From the IMG/VR virus record IMGVR_UViG_3300017967_008812, positions 1 through 26,581 of that record: a DNA stretch of 26,581 nt. The stretch is one strand, 5' to 3'. The translations under genes and the position numbers were made by a program. Positions 12,131-20,042 of the stretch are shown piece after piece (the first letter of the stretch is position 1; the number at the start of each line of letters is the position of its first letter). The notes beneath the pieces are model-generated. The model was not told the DNA's origin. It saw nothing but the letters and a program-made list of their open reading frames with translations, and ran no database searches. The DNA comes from a virus.

Positions 12131-12835
12131 ATGAGAAAGCAAAAAGTTTTTAAATCTGATTTAGTTGAATTAATTAGTAATCAGACAGGAATGAGTATTT
12201 ATGAATCTCATCAAGCAGCAAATAAATTTCTTTTAGAAGCAGAAAGTAAATCATTAGCAGATATGATATACAGTCAAATAGCAAATCCTGTTATTGACGC
12301 TGCTAAACAAAGAGTTGCAACAGCAATATTATCACAAATTGGATTAGATCCGGATAAGATATTAGGAAGAATTATTATTAACTCAATTGAAGAAATGGAT
12401 TTTTTGCAAATTAAAAAATACTTTGATCAGTGGGAAGAAGGTGCATGTGAAGCTTGGTTAGATGTGATATTAAATGGAGTTGTTGAAGCAATTGCTGAAT
12501 ATTTTATTGATAAAATGGTAGGTCATTTCAAACAATCGATAGCACCAACCGCAAAATCAGAATTAGGAATAAGTGACAAATTCATGGACAATATTCAAGG
12601 TGTTTTAGGCGGTGAAGAAGGTATTGATGCTGAGGCTTTATTAACTATGGTTACCAGCGTTATTAGAGAAAAGATCTTTGATGTTATTTTTACAGAAGAA
12701 ATAAGGCAAAAAACAGTTGAGACATTATGTGATGCAATGAGTAATATGGGTGATAATTTAAATATATCGAGTACCTTATCAGGAATAACAGATAGTGTAA
12801 GTGGTATATTTAGTGACGACGAAGAAGAGGAATAA
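12131..12835 (+). CDS. Helical protein upstream of the giant tagged protein (234 aa)
   Basis: ATG 12131 behind AGGAGACTTGATTA. Predominantly helical with small residues, some segments hydrophobic enough to look amphipathic (VDAAKQRVATAILSQIG-like; AWLDVILNGVVEAIAEYF), ending in an acidic tail DDEEEE. The N-terminus (MRKQKVFKSDLVELISNQ) differs from the tag, but F-L-L-E/A at residue 37 would fit the (L/I)-x-E cleavage rule. It is separated by one base from the 1000-aa gene, so the two may be partners. Family unknown. Confidence 0.7.
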   Translation: MRKQKVFKSDLVELISNQTGMSIYESHQAANKFLLEAESKSLADMIYSQIANPVIDAAKQRVATAILSQIGLDPDKILGRIIINSIEEMDFLQIKKYFDQWEEGACEAWLDVILNGVVEAIAEYFIDKMVGHFKQSIAPTAKSELGISDKFMDNIQGVLGGEEGIDAEALLTMVTSVIREKIFDVIFTEEIRQKTVETLCDAMSNMGDNLNISSTLSGITDSVSGIFSDDEEEE

Positions 12836-12836
12836 A

Positions 12837-15800
12837 ATGTTAACAGAAAAAATGATTAGAAAAATTATATCTAATAGAATCAAAGCTAAAATTGAAGAAG
12901 GATTACAGCCTGGTAGTGCAGCTCATGCTGCTGTTAATGTTGCGCCTGCTACGCCTGCAACAGCAACAAGTACAACAACTGCAGGATCAGTTGTACCTGG
13001 ATCATCAGGAACTGTGGGTGCATCAAGAATAATTTATTCCCAACCTACAGATGATACTTCCTTCCCAAAATTAGGTCATAGTGATAAACAAGAATTTGAT
13101 GCTTTGGCTAATATATTAGAAATAGAAAGAAATAATATAACTGGATTCGATCCAAGTGAACCTTCACTTGAAAATGACATAATGCAAGCAATCATGAAAA
13201 AAATTAACGATGATGAAGATGCTGCTAGAGGTGCTGAAGAAATATTTGGAGATCCGGGAGGTATCGAAGCAAAGCTTAGATCTTTTTACACTAAAGATAT
13301 TACACCTAAAGATCTTTTTGGTGCATCTGATACTGCTGTTCAAACAGCATTAACAGGATTTACAGCTGCTTTGCCTTATAATCCTACTATAACTTCAACT
13401 ACAAAGTGGATGTCTGGTGATCCTGTTCGAAATAATAATTATCGTCCTTTTTATTGGATTAAGTTCATGGTTGAAAAGAACTTTGATTTATCAGGACTTA
13501 AAGCTACTTCTGTTAAGTATGATAATAAAGGACGTCCTATTTTTGATGCAAAGAATTTAGATGATTTTTCATCGCAAACAGAAGAAGTTTTTGGTGAGCT
13601 GTATGATATATTTGAAACACAATATCGAGAAATTACCGTTGATGTTTATCAAGGTGGTGGAATGAGAGGCGTTTTAGGATATTTAGATGATAATGAAGTA
13701 TTAGCTTACTCTGTTTTATTAAAAAAATTAATTGAGAATGATATAGACTCTGAAAAACTACCCATGACTCGTATGTTTTTTGCATATTTAGGTGCATCAG
13801 AATGGTTAGGTGATGCATCTTTGGGTGGTGTCAAACAAGAAGCATTAGGAATCTATGCAGTTGGTGAAGATGGAAGATATGTAGACGCTTTTAATAATCG
13901 TACAATTGATATTACTAATGTTGATAGCGCAACTGTTGCTAGTGGAGATATAATTTCAGATGATGCACAACAGTTCTATAAAATGGCATATGACATGACA
14001 AAAGAAGCAGGAAGTCTTCTTTCTCGTGCAATGAGGCTACCTGCAGATGTTGATGATTCTATAAAAAATCAGCAACTAGTTGTAAGAAAAATTTTAGAAA
14101 GAACTCCGGGTTATAATGCATCGTTAGCCATTAAAGATTTAGATATAAAGTCGGGTAATATAAAAGCATATAAAGAACAAATTGAAGTTGATTTAGGATC
14201 TTTTGAAGTATTATTAAAAGGTAAAAAAGAAGAGTATGGTTCTTTAAACGAGTCATATATCCGCAGTGAAATACAAAAAATATTATCAGAGAAAAAGAAA
14301 ACAAAGAGCAATAAATATCAAGGTGTTAAGTTAGATGCAACATTTACAAACATGCCTGATGCTAACGGTTATGTATTAATATACCCAAGACCTCAACCAT
14401 CTGTGGACATGATTACTCTTCCTAGAATTCATACTAGTACCACAGATACAAAAGGATCACAACCTAAAACTGCGTATGAATTAGCTTGGTATGCTAGTTT
14501 TTGGGAAACAAATGCAACAGCAATTAGTAATAAATATTTTATGAGTACAAATGATCCAGATTTTCCTGAGCAAATGGCTAGACACATTCATGCACTATAT
14601 AGTTCTTCGAATGTGTCAGAATTTAATTTGGAAAAAGTTATTGTTGTTAAAGCAACTGATTTATTTAGGTTAAGTAAAAAATTAAATGCTGGTACGCCTC
14701 CGTCAGGTTTAGCCATAACTCCTGGTGTTACTCCCGGAACAATAAGTGCGACAGATATTAATACATTCAACACATGGTTTTATAGTCAAGATTTTATTTT
14801 GGAATTTAATGCATGCAAAGAATCTTTTAATTCACTTAACTTAGGGATACTTCAATTTATGAAGAAAAAAGATCCTATGGGTAAAGATCTTTATGATTAT
14901 ATGTCTTTCAATAAAGATAAATTTAATATAGGCAAAGACATGGGTACAAAATATGGAGATGCATTAAAAATTCCTAGTGCAGATACTGTTGATCCTGTTG
15001 AGGCTAAAAAATTAGAAGATATTAGAGATGCTATCAATAAAATGTATGAATATTTCAAAGGTATGGATGGTTTTGATGCTGGAGCTAGAAACACTGCATT
15101 AGAAAAAGAAAGAGATGATGCAGATAAAAAAATTGAATTTGCAATTAAGTCACCTGATATGCAGAAAAATCACCCTACATTCGTGCAAGCTCTTCAAACT
15201 TTAGCATTAAGAAAATTTAATAAAAATAGTGCATCTTTCAAAGATGTTGTGGGATTATCTACAAACTTTCATACGTTTGGTCCTAGATTTGGTTATAAAC
15301 CACAAGTCCATGGACCGGGTTTGTTAAAATTAGTTATGGACTTAGCATCTATGTCTGAAGTTAATCCTCGAGATAAAATTAAATCAACTGCAGTTTATTC
15401 TGGTGCAGTAATAGACTTAGGTGACTTTGTTACAAAAATTATTCAAAACCCAGATACAGTGCTAGTCCCAGCATATATTCCTACATCACCTAACTATACT
15501 GTAAATCCAACTCGAGCAGAGAATGCATTGTCAGAATTTTCTAATCTATTGAAAGACAGTAGTAATACTTTGAATCAGCCTATTAAAATTAAATTAGATG
15601 TTTCTGGTGGTATAACTGGATTAAAATTAGATAAAATTGAGGGACGATTAGGTGGAAATATCAAAATTGGTCTTAGAAGATGGGTTAAGAGAAGTTTAAT
15701 ACCTTCATTTACTGCGATCGATCCGGCATGTACACAGATGGAAATTGTAATGCCAGTAGGTAAATATGTTAGCAAGTTAAGTGAAAATAAATCTAAAACA

Positions 15801-15839
15801 GCTAAAGAAATAATAACAGCGATTAAAAAACTGATTTAG
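12837..15839 (+). CDS. Giant tagged protein (1000 aa)
   Basis: I choose ATG 12837, one base after the previous stop; the frame is open upstream to 12801 inside that gene. It starts MLTEKMIRKIISNRIKAKIE with I-E-E/G after residue 21, then an Ala/Pro/Thr/Ser linker (about 25-60) as between a delivery tag and cargo. Around residues 471-485 a second tag-like stretch, SYIRSEIQKILSEKKK, with I-L-S-E/K, divides the protein into two halves. No transmembrane helix or catalytic motif is clear; the C-terminal part has strands such as GGNIKIGLRRWVKRSL. It is among the largest phage proteins and could be an ejected or packaged effector, or a structural protein. The stop overlaps the convergent gene by 17 bases. 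Confidence 0.8.
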   Translation: MLTEKMIRKIISNRIKAKIEEGLQPGSAAHAAVNVAPATPATATSTTTAGSVVPGSSGTVGASRIIYSQPTDDTSFPKLGHSDKQEFDALANILEIERNNITGFDPSEPSLENDIMQAIMKKINDDEDAARGAEEIFGDPGGIEAKLRSFYTKDITPKDLFGASDTAVQTALTGFTAALPYNPTITSTTKWMSGDPVRNNNYRPFYWIKFMVEKNFDLSGLKATSVKYDNKGRPIFDAKNLDDFSSQTEEVFGELYDIFETQYREITVDVYQGGGMRGVLGYLDDNEVLAYSVLLKKLIENDIDSEKLPMTRMFFAYLGASEWLGDASLGGVKQEALGIYAVGEDGRYVDAFNNRTIDITNVDSATVASGDIISDDAQQFYKMAYDMTKEAGSLLSRAMRLPADVDDSIKNQQLVVRKILERTPGYNASLAIKDLDIKSGNIKAYKEQIEVDLGSFEVLLKGKKEEYGSLNESYIRSEIQKILSEKKKTKSNKYQGVKLDATFTNMPDANGYVLIYPRPQPSVDMITLPRIHTSTTDTKGSQPKTAYELAWYASFWETNATAISNKYFMSTNDPDFPEQMARHIHALYSSSNVSEFNLEKVIVVKATDLFRLSKKLNAGTPPSGLAITPGVTPGTISATDINTFNTWFYSQDFILEFNACKESFNSLNLGILQFMKKKDPMGKDLYDYMSFNKDKFNIGKDMGTKYGDALKIPSADTVDPVEAKKLEDIRDAINKMYEYFKGMDGFDAGARNTALEKERDDADKKIEFAIKSPDMQKNHPTFVQALQTLALRKFNKNSASFKDVVGLSTNFHTFGPRFGYKPQVHGPGLLKLVMDLASMSEVNPRDKIKSTAVYSGAVIDLGDFVTKIIQNPDTVLVPAYIPTSPNYTVNPTRAENALSEFSNLLKDSSNTLNQPIKIKLDVSGGITGLKLDKIEGRLGGNIKIGLRRWVKRSLIPSFTAIDPACTQMEIVMPVGKYVSKLSENKSKTAKEIITAIKKLI

Positions 15840-16245
15840 ATTTTCTAATTGATTCGTAAATTCTTTTTCTATCGTCGCTACTTTTTGCAAATAATTTAAG
15901 AAGTTCTCCTGCTCGAGCATTTGCTTGATCTTCATGAAAACCCCCGGCATCTTGAATATGCCCTATAAGTAAGCCTGTTTGATCTTGCATCATATGGGTC
16001 ATTTCATGTGCAATACTTCTCATAATGTCAGGAAGAGCTCTTCCTTTACCGTATACGCGACATGTATTGTTTCCGACTTCGTAAAGTGCTGTTGTTGTTA
16101 TTCCATGTTTAGGTCTATCAGTTACTACATAGACATTGAAAGATCCATTTATAGGTAATTCTGATGCACAGAAATTACAAAATTCACCGAGGTAATTTAA
16201 TTGCTGATCGTCTATATTTAGTGATTTATCAACGAACAATTTCAT
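15823..16245 (-). CDS. HExxH zinc metallopeptidase (140 aa)
   Basis: The AHEMTHMMQ site (His80, Glu81, His84) is a zinc-binding HExxH motif, and 21 residues on there is HEDQANARAGELL, whose Glu105 or Glu114 could be the third ligand, as in gluzincins. No signal peptide, so it probably works in the cell or in the virion. Last gene of a three-gene minus-strand operon: its ATG (16243-16245) overlaps the stop of the 16242-16463 gene by four bases. Substrate unknown. I see this small peptidase type in phages from memory, without a firm name. Confidence 0.75.
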   Translation of the reverse strand: MKLFVDKSLNIDDQQLNYLGEFCNFCASELPINGSFNVYVVTDRPKHGITTTALYEVGNNTCRVYGKGRALPDIMRSIAHEMTHMMQDQTGLLIGHIQDAGGFHEDQANARAGELLKLFAKSSDDRKRIYESIRKSKSVF

Positions 16246-16463
16246 TTTTGAAGTTCCTCTGCTAGTATTTTTTCACCTTCTTCTTTTGAGAAGGTTACTT
16301 TTTGTTTGGATCCATCTTCAGCTTCATATTCTTCTTCACCTTTTGATGCAGCGTCAGCATGTGCAATTCTATCTTGTTTTTGTGAAGGTGTCATTTCTTC
16401 ATTAACAAATTTTTCATTGTTATAGTATCTTTTAATAAAGTTCCTGATATCAGATCTTTTCAT
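16242..16463 (-). CDS. Small acidic protein with tag-like start (73 aa)
   Basis: ATG 16463 overlaps the upstream gene by four bases. It begins MKRSDIRNFIKRYYNNEKF, basic and amphipathic like the tags, then F-V-N-E/E; the match is weaker than in the plus-strand genes. The remainder is charged and disordered-looking (KGEEEYEAEDGSKQKVTFSK). Between two protease genes; it might be an inhibitor, chaperone or scaffold for one of them, which is a guess from position only. Confidence 0.65.
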   Translation of the reverse strand: MKRSDIRNFIKRYYNNEKFVNEEMTPSQKQDRIAHADAASKGEEEYEAEDGSKQKVTFSKEEGEKILAEELQK

Positions 16464-17284
16464 AAGTTTTCCTTTAAAAATTGTTTAATTGCTTCTGGCT
16501 TTGGACCTACTGCTAGATTGTTAAAGTCGACAGCAGCTTTAGCTATTATACTAACTATCTCGCCTTTTCCATTAATGACTGAACTTCCTGAGCTTCCAAA
16601 TGTTGCTGGTATTGTAAAACTACATTCATGACTATTACAACCTGCAAATTTGCCTTGATAATGTTGTCTTATTTCATCTTCATGTGACCATTGTGGTGCT
16701 GAGATTGCATAAATTTCTTCTCCAATGTCTGGGGCTTTATTTGCTACTTTCATATTTTTTGCATATTTATAAAATTTTGATTCGAATTCAATTAGACATA
16801 GATCATCTTTTTCATTCATGATAGGTTTTTTCTCTATTAGATAATCGTTACCCATAAATGTTGCATACATTCCAACTAAAGGGTCTTTTTCAAAGATTAA
16901 TCCTGTAGCGTCCATTATATCTTCTGTGTTTAGAGTTTTACACCAATGAGCCGCTGTTAATACATTAATTTTTTCTTTGTTAACATTTACTACATAACCT
17001 GAGGCTGATGTAAGTGGAACTAAAGGATCATAGCATAGATCACTTTTATCTTCATCTACATAACAGATTGAGTTGAAGTTATTACTGTCTCTTGTCATGA
17101 CAAAAGAAGTTAGAAACACAAAGTTTTGATTGTGAAGAATTTTATTTTTGTTTTTAAATTTAAAATTTAAATATTCAGCATTTAGTACGTCTTTTGGTTT
17201 GCTATATTTGTTATTGACACAACATCCTACTTGTACGACAAATAAGAAACTTATCATAGCCAAACCTATAATTTTTTTAAACAT
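16460..17284 (-). CDS. Secreted trypsin-like serine protease (274 aa)
   Basis: The first 22 residues (MFKKIIGLAMISFLFVVQVG then CC) form a signal peptide with a possible, imperfect lipobox ending at Cys21. The catalytic triad of the chymotrypsin fold is visible: His113 in NVLTAAHWC, Asp160/161 in NEKDDLCLIEF, Ser232 in TFGSSGSSVING. Six more cysteines suggest disulfides and an extracytoplasmic site. It is the first gene of the minus-strand operon and has AGGGG before its ATG at 17284. A secreted or membrane-anchored S1 protease is unusual in a tailed phage; it could cleave host periplasmic proteins or block a second phage. Confidence 0.85.
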   Translation of the reverse strand: MFKKIIGLAMISFLFVVQVGCCVNNKYSKPKDVLNAEYLNFKFKNKNKILHNQNFVFLTSFVMTRDSNNFNSICYVDEDKSDLCYDPLVPLTSASGYVVNVNKEKINVLTAAHWCKTLNTEDIMDATGLIFEKDPLVGMYATFMGNDYLIEKKPIMNEKDDLCLIEFESKFYKYAKNMKVANKAPDIGEEIYAISAPQWSHEDEIRQHYQGKFAGCNSHECSFTIPATFGSSGSSVINGKGEIVSIIAKAAVDFNNLAVGPKPEAIKQFLKENL

Positions 17285-17522
17285 AATTTACCCCTATATA
17301 AATAGGTATGTTTAAAAATTATAATTTACTAATAGTATATCCTGATTGATAGAGTTGAATTATTAATAGAGAGAGATAGTAGATTATTAATATAATATAA
17401 AGTATATGTTATTAATTACAAAAATTGTAAATTATAATTTATCTTTAATATAGTACATTACTATAATACTTTATTTAACTTTATGAATAATAGAGTATAC
17501 TAATAGTAGAGGATAATTAATA
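17285..17522. other. AT-rich divergent control region
   Basis: A 238-base gap, almost all A and T, between the minus-strand protease operon and the plus-strand PrkA operon. It holds two copies of the palindrome AAATTATAATTT (near 17316 and 17428), TATACT-type boxes facing both ways (minus near 17335, plus 17496-17501 with TTTAAC 16 bases upstream), a TATAAT at 17462-17467, and TATAAATA at 17297-17304. No TGCAAA box. It must contain the starts for both operons, but I cannot choose the active boxes. Confidence 0.5.
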
Positions 17523-18692
17523 ATGTCAATTTTTAAAGAACATAAATCTTCAGCAGATCGCTCAGCAACTGATAGAAGAAGACATAAAGAAAAGATTGAA
17601 AGAGCTATCAAAGATGGAATTCATGATATAGTTGCGGAAGAAAGCATAATTGGACAAGACGGGAAAAAGAGAATAAAAATACCAGTAAGAGGTATTAAAG
17701 AATATCAGTTTATTTATGGGAAAAATAATCCTAGAGTTGGATCTGCACAAGGTAAAGATGTGAGAAAAGGTCAGCAAGTTTCTCCTCCTAAAAATAAAAA
17801 GAAAAATGGAGGTCAGCCTGATAAACCTGGGAACACAGCAGGTGAAGAATTTTATGAAGTTGATATATCTTTAGATGAATTAGCAAAATATCTTTTTGAT
17901 GATTTAAATCTTCCCGATTTAGAAAAGAAAAGTTTTCCTAATATATTCAATAACACTATTAAGAGAAAAGGTTATAGAAAAGAAGGAATAAGACCTAGAT
18001 TATCTAAAAAAGAAACTATTAAAAGAAAAATAAGGCGTAAGAAAGCGTCTATTAAAGCAGGAACTTATGATCCTGAAAGTGGAGAACGTTTTCCATTTCA
18101 TAAAGATGATTTAAAATACAAGCATATTGAAATAACTAAAAAGAATGTCACAAATGCTGTTATATTTTTTATTATGGATACTTCAGGATCTATGACAAAA
18201 TCAAAAAAGTTTAAAGCACGTTCGTTCTTTTTCTTATTATATCAATTTATTAGATATCGTTATGATAAAACAGATATTGTATTTATTTCACACACAACTG
18301 AAGCTAAAGAAACAAATGAAGATGAGTTTTTTGGAAGAGGTTCAAGTGGTGGAACTTATATAAGTTCTGGTATAGAAAAAGCAGTTGATATTATGGAAAA
18401 AAGATATCCACCTACTAGTTGGAATATATATACTTTCCATTGTTCTGATGGAGATAATTGGATTGAAGATAATGATAAGGCATTGGATATAAGTAAGAAG
18501 CTAATTGATATGTGTCAATTATATAGTTTTATAGAAATAACTGATGGAAGAAAAGGAACAGCAGGTTGGGGTGAACCTATGTCTGAAGTCTATAAACCTT
18601 TAGAATGTAAGAATTTTAAAATTGTTGAAATAGATTCTAAGGAAGATATATGGGAAGAATTTAAAAAACTTTTTGGAAGTAATAATGACTAA
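17523..18692 (+). CDS. yeaH: DUF444 / YeaH-YhbH family protein (389 aa)
   Basis: ATG 17523 behind AGAGGATAATTAAT. The N-terminus is basic (DRSATDRRRHKEKIERAIKD), with the family features IPVRGIKEYQFIYG and a C-terminal half with a von Willebrand A-like core: DTSGSM at about 219-224, a second metal-site loop near SSGGTYISSG, and CSDGDNW. In bacteria, YeaH/YhbH proteins are encoded next to the kinase PrkA (YeaG) and SpoVR and act with them in starvation and stationary-phase survival; they may be PrkA's substrate or adaptor. Length and motif order are typical, and the metal-site residues are kept, so it looks functional. First gene of the operon; it overlaps spoVR by eight bases. Confidence 0.9.
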   Translation: MSIFKEHKSSADRSATDRRRHKEKIERAIKDGIHDIVAEESIIGQDGKKRIKIPVRGIKEYQFIYGKNNPRVGSAQGKDVRKGQQVSPPKNKKKNGGQPDKPGNTAGEEFYEVDISLDELAKYLFDDLNLPDLEKKSFPNIFNNTIKRKGYRKEGIRPRLSKKETIKRKIRRKKASIKAGTYDPESGERFPFHKDDLKYKHIEITKKNVTNAVIFFIMDTSGSMTKSKKFKARSFFFLLYQFIRYRYDKTDIVFISHTTEAKETNEDEFFGRGSSGGTYISSGIEKAVDIMEKRYPPTSWNIYTFHCSDGDNWIEDNDKALDISKKLIDMCQLYSFIEITDGRKGTAGWGEPMSEVYKPLECKNFKIVEIDSKEDIWEEFKKLFGSNND

Positions 18693-20028
18693 AAAATATA
18701 CAGAACATTGGAATTTTAGTGAGCTCAAAGAGTGGGATGAAATAATCTGTAAAAAAGCTAAAGAATTTGGTTTAGATTGGCATCCAATTAATTATGAAGT
18801 TTGTGATTATTTCGAAATGATTGGTCACATGTCATATCATGGTATGCCTAGTCATTATAATCATTGGAGTTATGGTAAGTCTTTTGAGGTAACACACCAA
18901 CAGTATAATATGGGAATGCAAGGACTTCCTTATGAATTAATTATTAATAGCAATCCTTCAATTGCTTATCTCATGAGAGAGAATCCTCTTTATCTTCAGA
19001 TTCTTATTATGGCACACTGTATTGGTCATAGTGATTTTTTTAAAAATAATAGAACTTTTAGAAATACATCACCTGAAAATATTGTATCAAAAATGCGTAA
19101 TGCAAAAAGACGTATATATGAATATTCAGAAGATCCTATGATAGGTGCAGAAAAGGTAGAAAGTTTTTTAGATGCATTACATACAATTAGGTTTCAAACT
19201 GAAAGATATGAAATGCCTAGATTGACTCCTGAAGAAAAACAAAATAATTTTATTAAAAAGATTAATAAGAGTAATTTTGTACAAGAAAAAAGAAATAAAT
19301 ATGTTGATATGATTCGTAAAAAGTCATTTATTGGAACAGATAGAGACTTATTAGGATTTTTATTAGATTATGGTGAATATGAAAATTGGCAATTAGATTT
19401 AATTAATATTGTTAGAGACGAATCACATTATTTTATACCACAAATTAAAACAAAAATTCTTAATGAGGGATGGGCATCTTTTTGGCATTACAAATTACTG
19501 CATGAATTAGAAATACCTCAAAAATTTCATATTCCTTTTTTGAAAATGCATAATGCTGTTGTTAGGCCTCATATTGGTGGAGTTAATCCATATCATTTGG
19601 GATTTTATTTATTCCAAAAAATAGAGAGAGAACAAGGATTAGAAGAATGCTTTTTTATAAGAGAAATACATGATGATGAATCAGCATTAAGAATGTATTT
19701 GCAAGAAGAAGATATGGTTGAGTTAAACTTTTTTGAATATCAACGTAATGCAAAGTCTGGAGGTGCTAAAGTTACTGAAGTTTCAGATAAAGATGGTTGG
19801 AAAAAAGTAAAACACCAGTTAATAAAAAACACAGGAATTAATTCAATACCTTTGATTTATGTTAGCGATTTAGATAAGAAAAATAAAATTTTAGAATTAA
19901 AACATGAACATGATGGAAGAGATTTAGAGTTAAAATATGCTGAAGAAGTAGTTAAAAGTATTAAACAAATATGGGATGGCGAGGTAAAACTATTTACGAT
20001 CGTCGAAGAAGAGATGTGGGAAATTTAA
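18685..20028 (+). CDS. spoVR: SpoVR family protein (447 aa)
   Basis: ATG 18685 overlaps the previous stop; the in-frame TTG at 18673 is less likely. SpoVR hallmarks are present: YHGMPSHYNHWSYGKSFE (about 51-68), MAHCIGHSDFFKNN with conserved His residues, and NEGWASFWHYKLLHEL (about 261-276). SpoVR proteins (E. coli YcgB) are of similar length, belong to the PrkA/YeaH set, and affect spore cortex formation in Bacillus; their biochemical activity is not established. The many histidines suggest metal binding. Being sandwiched between DUF444 and PrkA matches the bacterial association. Confidence 0.93.
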   Translation: MTKKYTEHWNFSELKEWDEIICKKAKEFGLDWHPINYEVCDYFEMIGHMSYHGMPSHYNHWSYGKSFEVTHQQYNMGMQGLPYELIINSNPSIAYLMRENPLYLQILIMAHCIGHSDFFKNNRTFRNTSPENIVSKMRNAKRRIYEYSEDPMIGAEKVESFLDALHTIRFQTERYEMPRLTPEEKQNNFIKKINKSNFVQEKRNKYVDMIRKKSFIGTDRDLLGFLLDYGEYENWQLDLINIVRDESHYFIPQIKTKILNEGWASFWHYKLLHELEIPQKFHIPFLKMHNAVVRPHIGGVNPYHLGFYLFQKIEREQGLEECFFIREIHDDESALRMYLQEEDMVELNFFEYQRNAKSGGAKVTEVSDKDGWKKVKHQLIKNTGINSIPLIYVSDLDKKNKILELKHEHDGRDLELKYAEEVVKSIKQIWDGEVKLFTIVEEEMWEI

Positions 20029-20042
20029 ACATAGGAGCTTAA

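Noticed and set aside
17297-17304. T4-type late promoter TATAAATA upstream of the PrkA operon
   Set aside because: It lies 218 bases from the gene start in a very AT-rich stretch and I did not find it at sensible distances from other genes here, so chance is likely.
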